The notes below the pieces were generated by a model that worked only from the letters and a program-made list of their open reading frames with translations, was not told where the DNA came from and did no database searches. Source: Sphingobium limneticum (GTDB taxonomy: Bacteria; Pseudomonadota; Alphaproteobacteria; Sphingomonadales; Sphingomonadaceae). From it: a stretch of 64,000 nt of DNA. Below, one piece after another: positions 18,200 to 26,498 of this stretch. Positions within the stretch are counted from its first letter, which is position 1. Every line of letters begins with the position of its first letter. The position numbers and the translations under genes were made by a program. The stretch covers positions 186,001-250,000 of the forward strand of contig NZ_VYPZ01000005.1 in assembly GCF_008710155.1 (NCBI RefSeq), written 5' to 3'.

Positions 18200-18506
18200 C
18201 GTCTGGCTCCTCTTGGGCAGGCTGCGTTAAATCCGACGCGGATCGCCTGCTCTAACTTTTCGTTTTCGCATCGTTTTAAGCGGAAAACCGGTTCCCACTT
18301 TTCCGCACGATGCTCCATGTGTCGCATCCTCTCGCCGGTGCCCGATTCTCACGATGGAAACTCGTCCGCCGATGAAATGATACAACATCATTATATGATA
18401 TGTTGCAACATCATTTTTAGGGTCTGCAATATAGGCGCCGCATCGGGACATATGGCGGCAAAGCGCAGCTGCGAGGGGAAGGGCGATCCCGCTTTCAGGA
18501 GCCTTC
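18200..18506. other. intergenic region between divergent tonB-like and EF-hand genes
   Basis: 307 nt without a convincing gene. The part 18375-18420 is markedly AT-rich against a GC-rich background and holds the CAACAT dyad annotated separately. The remainder shows TTTTCGTTTTCGCATCGTTTT near 18256-18276 and nothing recognised as an RNA. Confidence 0.6.
18384..18412. promoter_or_regulatory. AT-rich dyad with repeated CAACAT half-sites
   Basis: CAACAT at 18384-18389 pairs with ATGTTG at 18400-18405, and a third CAACATCATT copy follows from 18406. The centre ATCATTATATGAT is itself nearly symmetric. About 100 nt upstream of the EF-hand gene and 185 nt from the TonB gene, it is a likely promoter-operator cluster for one or both. 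Confidence 0.5.
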
Positions 18507-19091
18507 ATGCATTTTCGCCCATGTCTTTCTGCTGTCCAACTCGCTGTCGCACTTCTGGCGTCGACACCTTTGCTGGCCCAGCCGCCGGCTGCGCCCGAAG
18601 GTGGCCCTTGGGCTGCCGATGCCGATGGGGACGGGCGCATCACCCGTGACGAGATGGCCACCTATATGGAGCGCCGCTTCGGCCTGATGGATCAGGATAG
18701 CGATGGGCTGGTGCCGGTACGGGCGATGCAGCGCATGCTGGGCCACGAACCGCAGGTGCGAGGGCAGACGGAATCGGCGCAACGCGGCCCCGGCAAGGGG
18801 CGCGGTGGACCCGGTGGGGGTGCTAGCCGAGGCGCTGGTGGTCCGCCGCCGGGCGGTCGTCCGCCCGAAGGAAAGCGCGCCGATGCCGGGTCGCCGCCGC
18901 CTCCGCCACCGGGTCGTGCGATGCCTTATCCCGAGGATAGTAATGATGATGGCCAGATCGACCGCGCCGAATTTCTCGCGCCCGCACTCGCTCTGTTTGC
19001 CGATCGGGATCGCAATGGCGACGGCGTACTGACCGCGGACGAACTGCCGCCTCCACCGCCACACGGACCTCCGGAAGAACCGGAAGATTAA
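18507..19091 (+). CDS. secreted EF-hand protein
   Basis: 194 residues. A signal peptide (FRPCLSAVQLAVALLASTPL, cut near LAQ-PP) is followed by at least three EF-hand loops: DADGDGRITRDE, DQDSDGLVPVRA and, after a Pro/Gly-rich linker, DSNDDGQIDRAE and DRNGDGVLTADE. So it is a periplasmic calcium-binding protein with four loops, the second missing the usual terminal acidic residue. CAGGAG lies 5 nt before the ATG. The C-terminus is Pro/Glu-rich. Function beyond Ca2+ binding unknown. Confidence 0.85.
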   Translation: MHFRPCLSAVQLAVALLASTPLLAQPPAAPEGGPWAADADGDGRITRDEMATYMERRFGLMDQDSDGLVPVRAMQRMLGHEPQVRGQTESAQRGPGKGRGGPGGGASRGAGGPPPGGRPPEGKRADAGSPPPPPPGRAMPYPEDSNDDGQIDRAEFLAPALALFADRDRNGDGVLTADELPPPPPHGPPEEPED

Positions 19092-19141
19092 GCCATATGG
19101 TCAGGAACCGGCTGCCTTCTCTCCTCTGCGCGGCCGGTTCC

Positions 19142-19184
19142 GCCGGGGCGTGTCGTTTGGCCCGATACGCCCCGGCATTTTTTG
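19142..19184 (+). terminator. rho-independent terminator after the EF-hand gene
   Basis: CCGGGGCGTGTCG / CGATACGCCCCGG stem with one mismatch followed by a run of Ts, about 50 nt past the stop. Confidence 0.85.
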
Positions 19185-19192
19185 GGAAACGT

Positions 19193-19293
19193 GCTGGTGC
19201 GCATTTTCATTACCGCACCAGCCCGCTCCCCCACCCGGCCACCCATAGAATACTAGCGTTGGGTGGCCGAATGGAGGAGCGGGCCGGTGCGGG
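19193..19293. repeat. nested and alternative hairpins between convergent genes
   Basis: CCGCACC and GCCCGCTCC (19213-19230) pair with GGAGCGGGC and GGTGCGG (19275-19292); inside this, CGGCCACCCA pairs with TGGGTGGCCG. An alternative hairpin uses GCTGGTGCG (19193-19201) with CGCACCAGC (19214-19222), which would exclude the outer stem. It lies at the 3' end of the DUF445 gene. Confidence 0.7.
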
Positions 19294-19298
19294 TCGTT

Positions 19299-20564
19299 TC
19301 AGAAGATCCTATCGATGGCATGGATCGCCAGGCCGACCAGCCCGCCGACCAACGTGCCGTTGATGCGGATATATTGCAGGTCGCGGCCGACCGCATTTTC
19401 CAGCCGTGACGTGACCGTGCCCGCATCCCATCCACGCACCGTGTCGCTGACAAGGCGGACGATCGCATCGCCATAGCTGGCCGTCGCCCCCACCGCCGCG
19501 CGCCGGACGAAACGGTTGATGACCAGCCGCAGCCGTGCCTCCTCCTGCAACGTTCCGCCCAGCGCGCGCAGCGCCTCGCCCAGTCGCCCGGCCATCGCCT
19601 TGCCCGGATCGCGCACCGCGCGCAGCAGCCCGCCGCGCGCCTGTTCCCACATCCCCTCGATCCAGCGCTGCATCGCCGGATTGTCGACGATCTCGTCGCG
19701 GATCTTGGCGACCTTCGCCTGCATCTCCAGATCGAATTGAAGGTCGAAGGCCAGCTTGGCCATGCCTTCCTCGGCCTTCAGGCGCAGGCTGTGGCCCGGA
19801 TCGGCGGCCATGTCCGCCAGCATCTTGCGCAGGCCGGAAAGGATCGCATTGGCCAGATTTTCGTCCAGACCGGTCCAGCGCAGCACCTTGCCCGCACGTT
19901 CCTGCACCATCTGCCGGATCAGATGGTCGTTCGCCTCCAGCGTGCGGTCGGCCCATGTGATGATGCCGTCCATCACCGGCGCATGGCGGCCGTCGCGCAT
20001 CGCCGCCTCGATCGCCTGACCCACCAGCGGGCCGATATTGATGGCGCGCAGACGCTGGCCGATCGCGCCCTTCACCATGCCGCCCAGCCGCTCCTGGTCC
20101 AGCGCCTCCAGCACGTCGGCGATCAGGCGCGACGCGCCCTCGCGCAGCCGTCCGTCGCTTTCGGAAGGACTGGCCAGGAAGCGCCCGGCCGCCGCCGCGA
20201 CGTCAATATGGCGCATCCGCCGCGCGACCACGGCGGGAATCAGGAAATTGTCGCGCAGGAACAGCGCCAGCGTGTCGCCGATCCGATCCTTGTTGCGCGG
20301 GATGATGGCGGTGTGGGGGATGGGCAGGCCCAGTGGATGGCGGAACAAAGCCGTGACCGCGAACCAGTCGGCCAGCCCACCGACCATCGCCGCCTCGGCA
20401 AAGGCCTGGACGAAAGCGATGGCGGGATGGAGATGGACGGTGGCGCGCGCGGCGATGAACAGCGCGGCCATCGCCACCAGCATGCCCGTCGCCACCAGCC
20501 GCATCCGCTGGGCGGGGTGGGGCGTCAACAGGTCTTTGGGCCGGGGCAGGCGAAGCAGCGTCAT
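19299..20564 (-). CDS. DUF445 family membrane protein
   Basis: 421 residues. N-terminal transmembrane helix (MRLVATGMLVAMAALFIAAR) and the DUF445 signature MVGGLADWFAVTALFRHPLGLPIPHTAIIPRNKDRIGDTL split over residues 60-105, then a long helical body, ending in the second hydrophobic patch INGTLVGGLVGLAIHAIDRIF. Homologues include the Bacillus YheB type and E. coli YjiN; function unknown. 84 nt separate it from the RND transporter gene upstream on the same strand. Confidence 0.9.
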   Translation of the reverse strand: MTLLRLPRPKDLLTPHPAQRMRLVATGMLVAMAALFIAARATVHLHPAIAFVQAFAEAAMVGGLADWFAVTALFRHPLGLPIPHTAIIPRNKDRIGDTLALFLRDNFLIPAVVARRMRHIDVAAAAGRFLASPSESDGRLREGASRLIADVLEALDQERLGGMVKGAIGQRLRAINIGPLVGQAIEAAMRDGRHAPVMDGIITWADRTLEANDHLIRQMVQERAGKVLRWTGLDENLANAILSGLRKMLADMAADPGHSLRLKAEEGMAKLAFDLQFDLEMQAKVAKIRDEIVDNPAMQRWIEGMWEQARGGLLRAVRDPGKAMAGRLGEALRALGGTLQEEARLRLVINRFVRRAAVGATASYGDAIVRLVSDTVRGWDAGTVTSRLENAVGRDLQYIRINGTLVGGLVGLAIHAIDRIF

Positions 20565-20648
20565 GACCCCTTAACGGTTACGCTGCCGTTTCGTTCAGGC
20601 AAGGCATTCTTTTGGGCGGGTGGCCCGACTTCGCCTGAACGATCGCTG

Positions 20649-23600
20649 TCATTCGGCGGGGTGCACGGCGCTCCGCACCGGTTGCCCATCGTCGCCCGGC
20701 TTGTAGGTCAGCAGGCCCCGGCCCAGCCGCGGGCCGATCCAGCTTTCCAGGCCGATCGCCAGGCTGAAAATGGCCGGCACGATCACCAGCGTCAGCACCG
20801 TCGACAGCAACAGGCCGCCGATCACGGTGATGCCCATCGGCGCGCGCCAGGCGGCGTCGCCCGACAGCGACAGGGCGGTCGGCACCATGCCCGCGACCAT
20901 CGCCACGGTGGTCATGACGATCGGCTGGGCACGCTTGTGCCCGGCATCGATGATCGCGACCTTCTTGGGCACGCCCTTCTCCATTTCCTCCAGCGCGAAG
21001 TCGATGACGAGGATGGAGTTTTTCGCCACGATGCCCAGCAGCATCAGCAGGCCGATGAACACGGGCATCGACACCGGCTGTCCCGCGATATGCAGCGCCA
21101 GCGCGCCGCCCAGCGGGGCCAGCAGCAGCGACCCCAGATTGACGAAGGGCGGCATCAGACGCTTGTAGAGCAGGGTGAGCACCGCCAGCACCAGCAGGAT
21201 GCCGGAGAAGACGGCGATGATGAAATTCTGGATCATCTCCGCCTGCCACTTGGCGTCGCCCGCGTTCAGCTTTTGCACGCCCTGGATCTTGCCGGCGACG
21301 ATGTCCTTCATCAGCGGCAGGGCGTTGATCTTGGCCATCGCCTGGCTGGTGACGATGCCCGGCGCCAGATCCGCGCCCACCACGACGCGGCGAATCTGGT
21401 TGTAGCGGCGGATCTGCGTCGGCCCGGCGCCAAAGCTGATGTCGGCAACGACCCGCAACGGCACCGATCCGCCCGACACGGTCGGCACCGGCAAATTCTG
21501 GATCGTGCCGATATCCTTGCGGCTGTCCTCCGCCAGGGCGACGCGGATCGGGATCTGGCGGTCGGACAGGGAGAATTTGGCGCTGTTCTGATCGATGTCG
21601 CCGATCGTCGCGATGCGGATCGACTGGCTCAATGCCATCGTCGTCACGCCCATGCTGGCGGCCAGGTCCAGGCGCGGCTTGATGATGATTTCGGGGCGCT
21701 GCAAATCGCCCTGCACACGCGGCGCGCGCAGTTCATGGATGCCGGCCATTTCATGAACCAGTTGGTTGGCGGTCTTTTCCAGCAGCGCCGGATCGTCCGA
21801 CCCGAACATCATGATGATGTCGCGGCCGAAACCGCCGCCCGACTGCGACTGGAAATTGACGCGGGCATCGGCGACGGTCTGGAATTTGGGCGCAACCTTG
21901 CGTTCCCAATCGACCGAGCTGATCGGCCGATCCTTCTTCAGCGTCAGGAAGATGTCGGCGCTGGTCGGCTCGATATCGGCGAAGGCGGCCTCCACCATAT
22001 CCTTGTCGGCGCTCAGCATGTCGGCGACCTTGCGGGTGATGGCTGTGGTCTGCTCCAGCGTGCTGCCCGGCACGGTTTCGATCTTCACCTGACTGAAATC
22101 GGTGTTGGTCGTCGGCTGGAAGGTCATGGGCAGCGTCGCGAAGGCGACGATGGTGGCGGCAAAGGCCAGGAAGCCGAAGCCCAGCGTCCAGACGCGATGG
22201 TCGGTGAAGAAGCCGGCTGCCTTGTTGCGGAATCCGCCGCGCGCGCGCCGTTCCTTCGCCTTCTCGTCATTCAACGACCAGCGCAGCACGCCCATATAGC
22301 GGTCCATCAGCCAGCCTTCACCATGACTTTCCTCACCGTGGGCCTTCAGGAAATAGGCGGCGATCATCGGCGTGATCAGGCGCGCGACGGCCAGGCTCAT
22401 CAGCACCGACACTACGACCGTCATGCCGAACTGGATGAAGAATTGTCCGGCCAGCCCCGGCATCATCGCGACCGGCAGGAACACCGCAACGATCGCCATG
22501 GTGGTCGCCAGCACCGCCAGACCGATTTCGTCCGCCGCGTCGATCGACGCCTGATAGGCGCTTTTGCCCATGCGCATGTGGCGCACGATATTCTCGATCT
22601 CCACGATCGCGTCATCGACCAGCACGCCTGCCACCAGACTGAGCGCCAGCAGCGAAATGCCGTTCAGCGTGAAGCCCATCATGTCCATGAACCAGAAGGC
22701 GGGAATCGCCGACAGCGGGATGGCCAGCGCGGAAATCATGGTCGCGCGCCAGTCGCGCAGGAACAGGAAGACGATGACGACCGCCAGCACGGCGCCCTCG
22801 ATCATCGCCGACATGGCGCTGTGATACTGGCCCTTGGTATATTCGACGCTGGTGTAGAGCTGCTTGTACTGAACCTTGGGATTTTCCTTTTTCAGCTGGT
22901 CCAGAACCTTCATCGCCTCGTCATAGACGGTGACGTCGGACGACCCCTTGGCCTTTTCCAGGCTGAAGCTGGTGACCTGACGGCCGTTCATCAGCGACAG
23001 GCTGCGCTGTTCGGCATACATGTCGCGCACGGTGGCCAGATCGGCCAGTTTGACGGTGCGGGCGCCGGAAATGGCGATCTGGGTATCGCCCAGCGAGCGC
23101 GCATTGGCGGCGTTGCCCAGCACGCGGATCGATTGTTCCGCGCCGGCGATTTCGGTACGGCCGCCCGCCGCGTTCAGATTGACCTGCTGCAATTGCGCAT
23201 TCACCTGCGCGGCGGTGACGCCATAGGCCTGCAACTTGGCGGGATCGAGGATGACGCGAATCTCGCGGCTGACACCGCCGCCGCGCTTGACCGCGGCCAT
23301 GCCGCTGATCGACAGCAGCCGCTTGGCGATGGTGTTGTCCACATACCAGGACAATTCCTCCAGCGTCATGTCGGTCGCTTCGGCGCTGAAATAGGCGATC
23401 GGGCCGCCGTCCACGTCGATGCGCTGGACCTGCGGTTCCAAAATGCCGTCGGGCAGGTCGCTGCGGATCTGGTCCACGGCGTTCTTCACGTCCGCCACCG
23501 CGCGATCGACCGGCGTGCCGATCTGGAACTGGACGTTGGATAGCGACTGGCCTTCGGACGCGAAGGATGTGATTTCGTCCACGCCGCTGATGCCGCGCAC

Positions 23601-23819
23601 GGCCGCTTCGACTCGCTGGGTAACCTGGGTTTCCAGTTCGGTCGGGGCCGCGCCCGGTTGCGACACGATCACGCTGACCATCGGGAAGCTGACGTCGGGA
23701 TTATTGTTGACGTCCATCCGCATGAAGCTGACGACACCGGCCAGCACCAGGGCGATGAACAGCACCAGCGGCGTCACCGGATTGCGGATCGCCCATGCGG
23801 ACATATTGCGAAAATTCAT
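20649..23819 (-). CDS. RND efflux transporter permease (AcrB/HAE1 family)
   Basis: 1056 residues with twelve transmembrane helices around two large periplasmic loops. N-terminus RNPVTPLVLFIALVLAGVVS; proton-relay Asp pair in SLVAGVLVDDAIVEIENI; second-half motif LGIVAKNSILVIDFALEEME. PGAAPTELETQVTQRVEAAV is the porter-domain start. Would expel drugs or other amphiphiles with the adaptor encoded just upstream; no outer-membrane factor gene is present. A 1268-codon open frame lies opposite, an artefact of GC-rich codon use. Confidence 0.96.
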   Translation of the reverse strand: MNFRNMSAWAIRNPVTPLVLFIALVLAGVVSFMRMDVNNNPDVSFPMVSVIVSQPGAAPTELETQVTQRVEAAVRGISGVDEITSFASEGQSLSNVQFQIGTPVDRAVADVKNAVDQIRSDLPDGILEPQVQRIDVDGGPIAYFSAEATDMTLEELSWYVDNTIAKRLLSISGMAAVKRGGGVSREIRVILDPAKLQAYGVTAAQVNAQLQQVNLNAAGGRTEIAGAEQSIRVLGNAANARSLGDTQIAISGARTVKLADLATVRDMYAEQRSLSLMNGRQVTSFSLEKAKGSSDVTVYDEAMKVLDQLKKENPKVQYKQLYTSVEYTKGQYHSAMSAMIEGAVLAVVIVFLFLRDWRATMISALAIPLSAIPAFWFMDMMGFTLNGISLLALSLVAGVLVDDAIVEIENIVRHMRMGKSAYQASIDAADEIGLAVLATTMAIVAVFLPVAMMPGLAGQFFIQFGMTVVVSVLMSLAVARLITPMIAAYFLKAHGEESHGEGWLMDRYMGVLRWSLNDEKAKERRARGGFRNKAAGFFTDHRVWTLGFGFLAFAATIVAFATLPMTFQPTTNTDFSQVKIETVPGSTLEQTTAITRKVADMLSADKDMVEAAFADIEPTSADIFLTLKKDRPISSVDWERKVAPKFQTVADARVNFQSQSGGGFGRDIIMMFGSDDPALLEKTANQLVHEMAGIHELRAPRVQGDLQRPEIIIKPRLDLAASMGVTTMALSQSIRIATIGDIDQNSAKFSLSDRQIPIRVALAEDSRKDIGTIQNLPVPTVSGGSVPLRVVADISFGAGPTQIRRYNQIRRVVVGADLAPGIVTSQAMAKINALPLMKDIVAGKIQGVQKLNAGDAKWQAEMIQNFIIAVFSGILLVLAVLTLLYKRLMPPFVNLGSLLLAPLGGALALHIAGQPVSMPVFIGLLMLLGIVAKNSILVIDFALEEMEKGVPKKVAIIDAGHKRAQPIVMTTVAMVAGMVPTALSLSGDAAWRAPMGITVIGGLLLSTVLTLVIVPAIFSLAIGLESWIGPRLGRGLLTYKPGDDGQPVRSAVHPAE

Positions 23820-23902
23820 GACGCGCTTCCTTCACCGGGCGCGGTCAGGCGCCCGTTTCCTCCCGATGCCCCCGATGCGGACGATCCGCCCGCAACGGTC
23901 TT

Positions 23903-25075
23903 TCAGCGGCCCTTGGCCAGTTCCGGCTTCACCTTCTGCCCCGGCGTCAGGAAGGCGCCGGCGGAGGTGACGATCTGTTCGGTGCCGGTAATGCCGCTGG
24001 TCACCGCGACGCCATTGTCGGACACCTGGCCGACGGTCACGTCGCGCCGTTCCACCTGGCCCTTGGCATTGACGACATAGACATAGCTGCCCTTGGGGTC
24101 GCTCTGCACCGCCGATTCCGGCAGCAGCGGCGCGGTACCCGAACCGCTGGTCAACATCGCCGAAGCAAAGCCACCGGGGCGGATCGCCGCATTATAGGGG
24201 ATGGCGATACGGGCGATGCCCTGCCGCGTCTGCGGATCGACCACGGGCGATACCTGCCATACGCGGCCGGCGAATTTTTGCGTGCTGCCGATCGGCGTGA
24301 CCGTGGCGCTGTTGCCCGCGCGCAGCGTCGCCAGATCGCCTTCGGCCACCTGCGCCTGCATTTCCATCTCGCCATCCTTGGCCATGCGGAACAGCGTGCC
24401 GCCGCCGGCCTGGACGATCTGGCCGGGTTCGACCGTGCGGGTCAGCACCAGACCGGATGCCGGCGCGCGAATGTCCAGTCGACCGGTGCGGGCCTGCTGT
24501 TCGGCCAGCTGCGCCGCCGCCACGCGCACCTGCGCTTCGGCCTGATCGCGGGTCGCGGTGCGCTGATCGATGTCGGCCGCGCTGATGAAGCCGCGCCCGA
24601 CCAGCGCCTTGGCGCGATCGAGCTGGGCCTGTGCGAGCTTCGCATTGGCGCGCTGCACCTCCACCTGCGCGGCGAGCGATCGGACCTGTTCGGCCTGAAC
24701 GGAGCGTTCGACGGTGGCCAGTACCTGGCCCGCGCGCACCCAGTCGCCCGGCTGCACCAGCACGCGCGTCACCATGCCGCCTTCGCCGACCACGCCAACC
24801 GGCATGTCGATCCGTGCGGCGAGCGATCCGGTCGCGCTGACGGTGCGGGCGACGGTGGACTGGCCGGGGCTGACGACGGTGACGACGGGCACCTGCGCGG
24901 TGGGCGCGGCGGTATCGCCCGCCTTATCCCCGCGCATGGATATGAAGGCGGCTGCGGCCACCAGCACCACCACCACGCCGCCGCCGATCAGCAGCAGGCG
25001 CTTGCGTCGCCGGCGCGCATCGTCATCGTCGATGACCGTCATGGAATCGCCCACCAACTGGGTTTCGTAATTCAT
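23903..25075 (-). CDS. RND efflux periplasmic adaptor (membrane fusion protein)
   Basis: 390 residues: cytosolic head, one transmembrane helix (LLLIGGGVVVVLVAAAAFIS, about 29-48), then the lipoyl half-motifs, an alpha-hairpin (VRSLAAQVEVQRANAKLAQA...QLAEQQARTGRL) and beta-barrel domains (GLVLTRTVEPGQIVQAGGGT, FAGRVWQVSPVVDPQTRQGI). Docks the permease, whose gene starts 83 nt downstream; the two form an operon. The start has several Met options. A palindromic operator candidate lies 44 nt upstream. Confidence 0.94.
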   Translation of the reverse strand: MNYETQLVGDSMTVIDDDDARRRRKRLLLIGGGVVVVLVAAAAFISMRGDKAGDTAAPTAQVPVVTVVSPGQSTVARTVSATGSLAARIDMPVGVVGEGGMVTRVLVQPGDWVRAGQVLATVERSVQAEQVRSLAAQVEVQRANAKLAQAQLDRAKALVGRGFISAADIDQRTATRDQAEAQVRVAAAQLAEQQARTGRLDIRAPASGLVLTRTVEPGQIVQAGGGTLFRMAKDGEMEMQAQVAEGDLATLRAGNSATVTPIGSTQKFAGRVWQVSPVVDPQTRQGIARIAIPYNAAIRPGGFASAMLTSGSGTAPLLPESAVQSDPKGSYVYVVNAKGQVERRDVTVGQVSDNGVAVTSGITGTEQIVTSAGAFLTPGQKVKPELAKGR

Positions 25076-25118
25076 CCCGCTTCTCGTCTCTCCGGCGCAT
25101 CCGCCCTGTTGGCAGCTG

Positions 25119-25136
25119 TGTTATATGAATATAGCA
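25119..25136. promoter_or_regulatory. palindromic operator candidate upstream of RND operon
   Basis: TGTTATATGAATATAGCA, arms TGTTATAT / ATATAGCA with one mismatch around GA, AT-rich within GC-rich DNA. It lies 44 nt before the adaptor start, where a TetR- or MarR-type repressor of the pump would bind. No regulator gene is adjacent. Confidence 0.5.
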
Positions 25137-25322
25137 CCACCCTCAAGCCCCAATATCATGGTTCGAAGCGGGTCGGCAAAGCGATTATGCGCGATGGATG
25201 GCGCGGGAAGGGCGGCATATCGTGCCATTCCTTCCCCTGCGATCACATTGACTTGCCAAAATTGCCGGACTGTGGCGCTATGGGGAACGGGTCGATGCTT
25301 ATATATAAAAAGGGAACGCAGC

Positions 25323-25571
25323 ATGGACTTGCTGGGATGGATCGTGGTCGGCCTGCTTGCAGGCGCGATCGCGCGACTGATCATGCCCGGCCGCGATCCG
25401 GGCGGATGCGTGGTCACGATATTGCTGGGGATAGCCGGGGCTTTGTTCGCCGGCTTTGTCGGGCGACTCGCGGGCTTCTACGCACCGGGGCAGAGCGCCG
25501 GGTTCGTCGCCGCGATACTGGGATCTGTGGCCGTACTGGCCTTGTATCGCTGGTTCGCGGCGCGACGCTGA
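25323..25571 (+). CDS. GlsB/YeaQ/YmgE family membrane protein (copy 1)
   Basis: 82 residues from the ATG at 25323, preceded by AAAAAGGGAA. Three hydrophobic helices with Gly-rich turns (MDLLGWIVVGLLAGAIARLI, VVTILLGIAGALFAGFVGRL, AGFVAAILGSVAVLALYRWF) typical of the transglycosylase-associated protein family. Small inner-membrane protein, usually stress-induced, mechanism unknown. The frame is open to 25125 but the extension has no family likeness. Convergent with a paralogue. Confidence 0.88.
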   Translation: MDLLGWIVVGLLAGAIARLIMPGRDPGGCVVTILLGIAGALFAGFVGRLAGFYAPGQSAGFVAAILGSVAVLALYRWFAARR

Positions 25572-25576
25572 AATGA

Positions 25577-25617
25577 AAAAAAGAGGCTGCGCGGTGGCGC
25601 AGCCTCTTTTGCTTTTA
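25577..25617. terminator. bidirectional terminator shared by two convergent YeaQ genes
   Basis: AAAAGAGGCTGCG / CGCAGCCTCTTTT around a short CGGTGG loop, starting 6 nt past one gene and ending 18 nt before the other. Confidence 0.93.
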
Positions 25618-25634
25618 CAGGATGTCGTGCGGGT

Positions 25635-25889
25635 TCAGCGCACCGATCCGCGACGGACCAGATTGACGATCGCCAGCAGGATGATCGCACCGACCAGCGA
25701 CACGAGGAAGCTGTACAGCGTCAGACCTTCGTTGATCGAACCGCCGCTGAAAATCAGGCCGCCGATGAAGGCGCCCACGATGCCGACGACGATATTGAGC
25801 AGGATGCCCTGCTGTGCGTCCGTGCGCATGACCATGCTGGCGAGCCAGCCGATGATGCCGCCGACGATAAGCCACAAGATGATGCCCAT
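25635..25889 (-). CDS. GlsB/YeaQ/YmgE family membrane protein (copy 2)
   Basis: 84 residues, starting at the ATG 25889 with AGGAGAGT just upstream; the longer open frame to 25961 crosses the promoter. Three hydrophobic helices: MGIILWLIVGGIIGWLASMV, GILLNIVVGIVGAFIGGLIF, LVSLVGAIILLAIVNLVRRG. Paralogue of the gene it faces. An exact EcfG-type promoter at 25935-25959 places it in the general stress response. Confidence 0.93.
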   Translation of the reverse strand: MGIILWLIVGGIIGWLASMVMRTDAQQGILLNIVVGIVGAFIGGLIFSGGSINEGLTLYSFLVSLVGAIILLAIVNLVRRGSVR

Positions 25890-25934
25890 GATACTCTCCT
25901 TGACCACGCCCCCAGCGGGTTGGGTGCTGCATTC

Positions 25935-25959
25935 AACGGAGCAGAAGGCGTCCCGTTCC
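25935..25959 (-). promoter_or_regulatory. EcfG-type general stress promoter (GGAAC-N16-CGTT)
   Basis: On the minus strand GGAAC (25955-25959) and CGTT (25935-25938) are separated by exactly 16 nt, the consensus of the alphaproteobacterial general stress sigma factor EcfG. The -10 element is 46 nt upstream of the YeaQ copy 2 start. Confidence 0.8.
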
Positions 25960-26025
25960 ATGCTCCGAAAATGATTCCGGGACGGAAACCATCTTGGCTT
26001 TGCGTCGTTTGTGCCCCCCGCGAAT

Positions 26026-26064
26026 GAAAAAGGGCCGCCGGATCATTGTCCGGCGGCCCCTTCA
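26026..26064 (-). terminator. rho-independent terminator after sciP
   Basis: GGGCCGCCGGA / TCCGGCGGCCC with a 6-nt loop; on the minus strand it ends in TTTTTC. It lies 30 nt past the sciP stop. Confidence 0.9.
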
Positions 26065-26093
26065 TGTCCGCGGTCAGATCGCTTGAGCGGCGA

Positions 26094-26393
26094 TCAATAT
26101 TTCTGCTGCCGCTCATAGAGCGACTTATAATATTGGATGCGGGTGACGCGCAGGCCATGCATGCCCGAACGGTCGACCGCGCGCTGCCAGCCGGCAAATT
26201 CTTCCAGCGTCAGATTATAGCGCGCACAGGCTTCGTCCACGGTCAGCAGACCGCCATTGACCGCTGCGACCACTTCCGCCTTGCGCCGCACCACCCAGCG
26301 GGTCGTATCCGCAGGCGGCAGGCTGTCCAGCGTCAGAGGCTCTCCAAGCGGCCCGACGACCTGGGCGGGCTTGATTTTCTGGTTCTCGATCAT
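26094..26393 (-). CDS. sciP: CtrA inhibitor SciP (DUF1153)
   Basis: 99 residues. Small helical protein with the DUF1153 pattern: RWVVRRKAEVVAAVNGGLLT, then DEACARYNLTLEEFAGWQRA, ending HGLRVTRIQYYKSLYERQ. In Caulobacter SciP binds CtrA and blocks activation of CtrA promoters during G1; conserved in alphaproteobacteria. The ATG at 26393 follows GAGGG; the frame also has an upstream TTG. Has its own terminator. Confidence 0.92.
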   Translation of the reverse strand: MIENQKIKPAQVVGPLGEPLTLDSLPPADTTRWVVRRKAEVVAAVNGGLLTVDEACARYNLTLEEFAGWQRAVDRSGMHGLRVTRIQYYKSLYERQQKY

Positions 26394-26498
26394 TCTTACC
26401 CTCAAAGTGCGGCACTGGCGTTACCGATTTCGGCGTTGTTTTCCGATTATGTGCGTCAGCCCTGAAGAACGGCTAAAGCGCCACGGTAAACACAGCCT

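Noticed and set aside
20573-20598. TGAAC-N16-CGTT, near match to an EcfG promoter upstream of the DUF445 gene
   Set aside because: The -35 is imperfect and the -10 element would be only 9 nt from the start codon.
19737-23543. 1268-codon open frame on the + strand
   Set aside because: It lies antisense to the RND transporter gene, is rich in Arg, His, Asp and Gln, and resembles no family; a typical antisense artefact in GC-rich genes.
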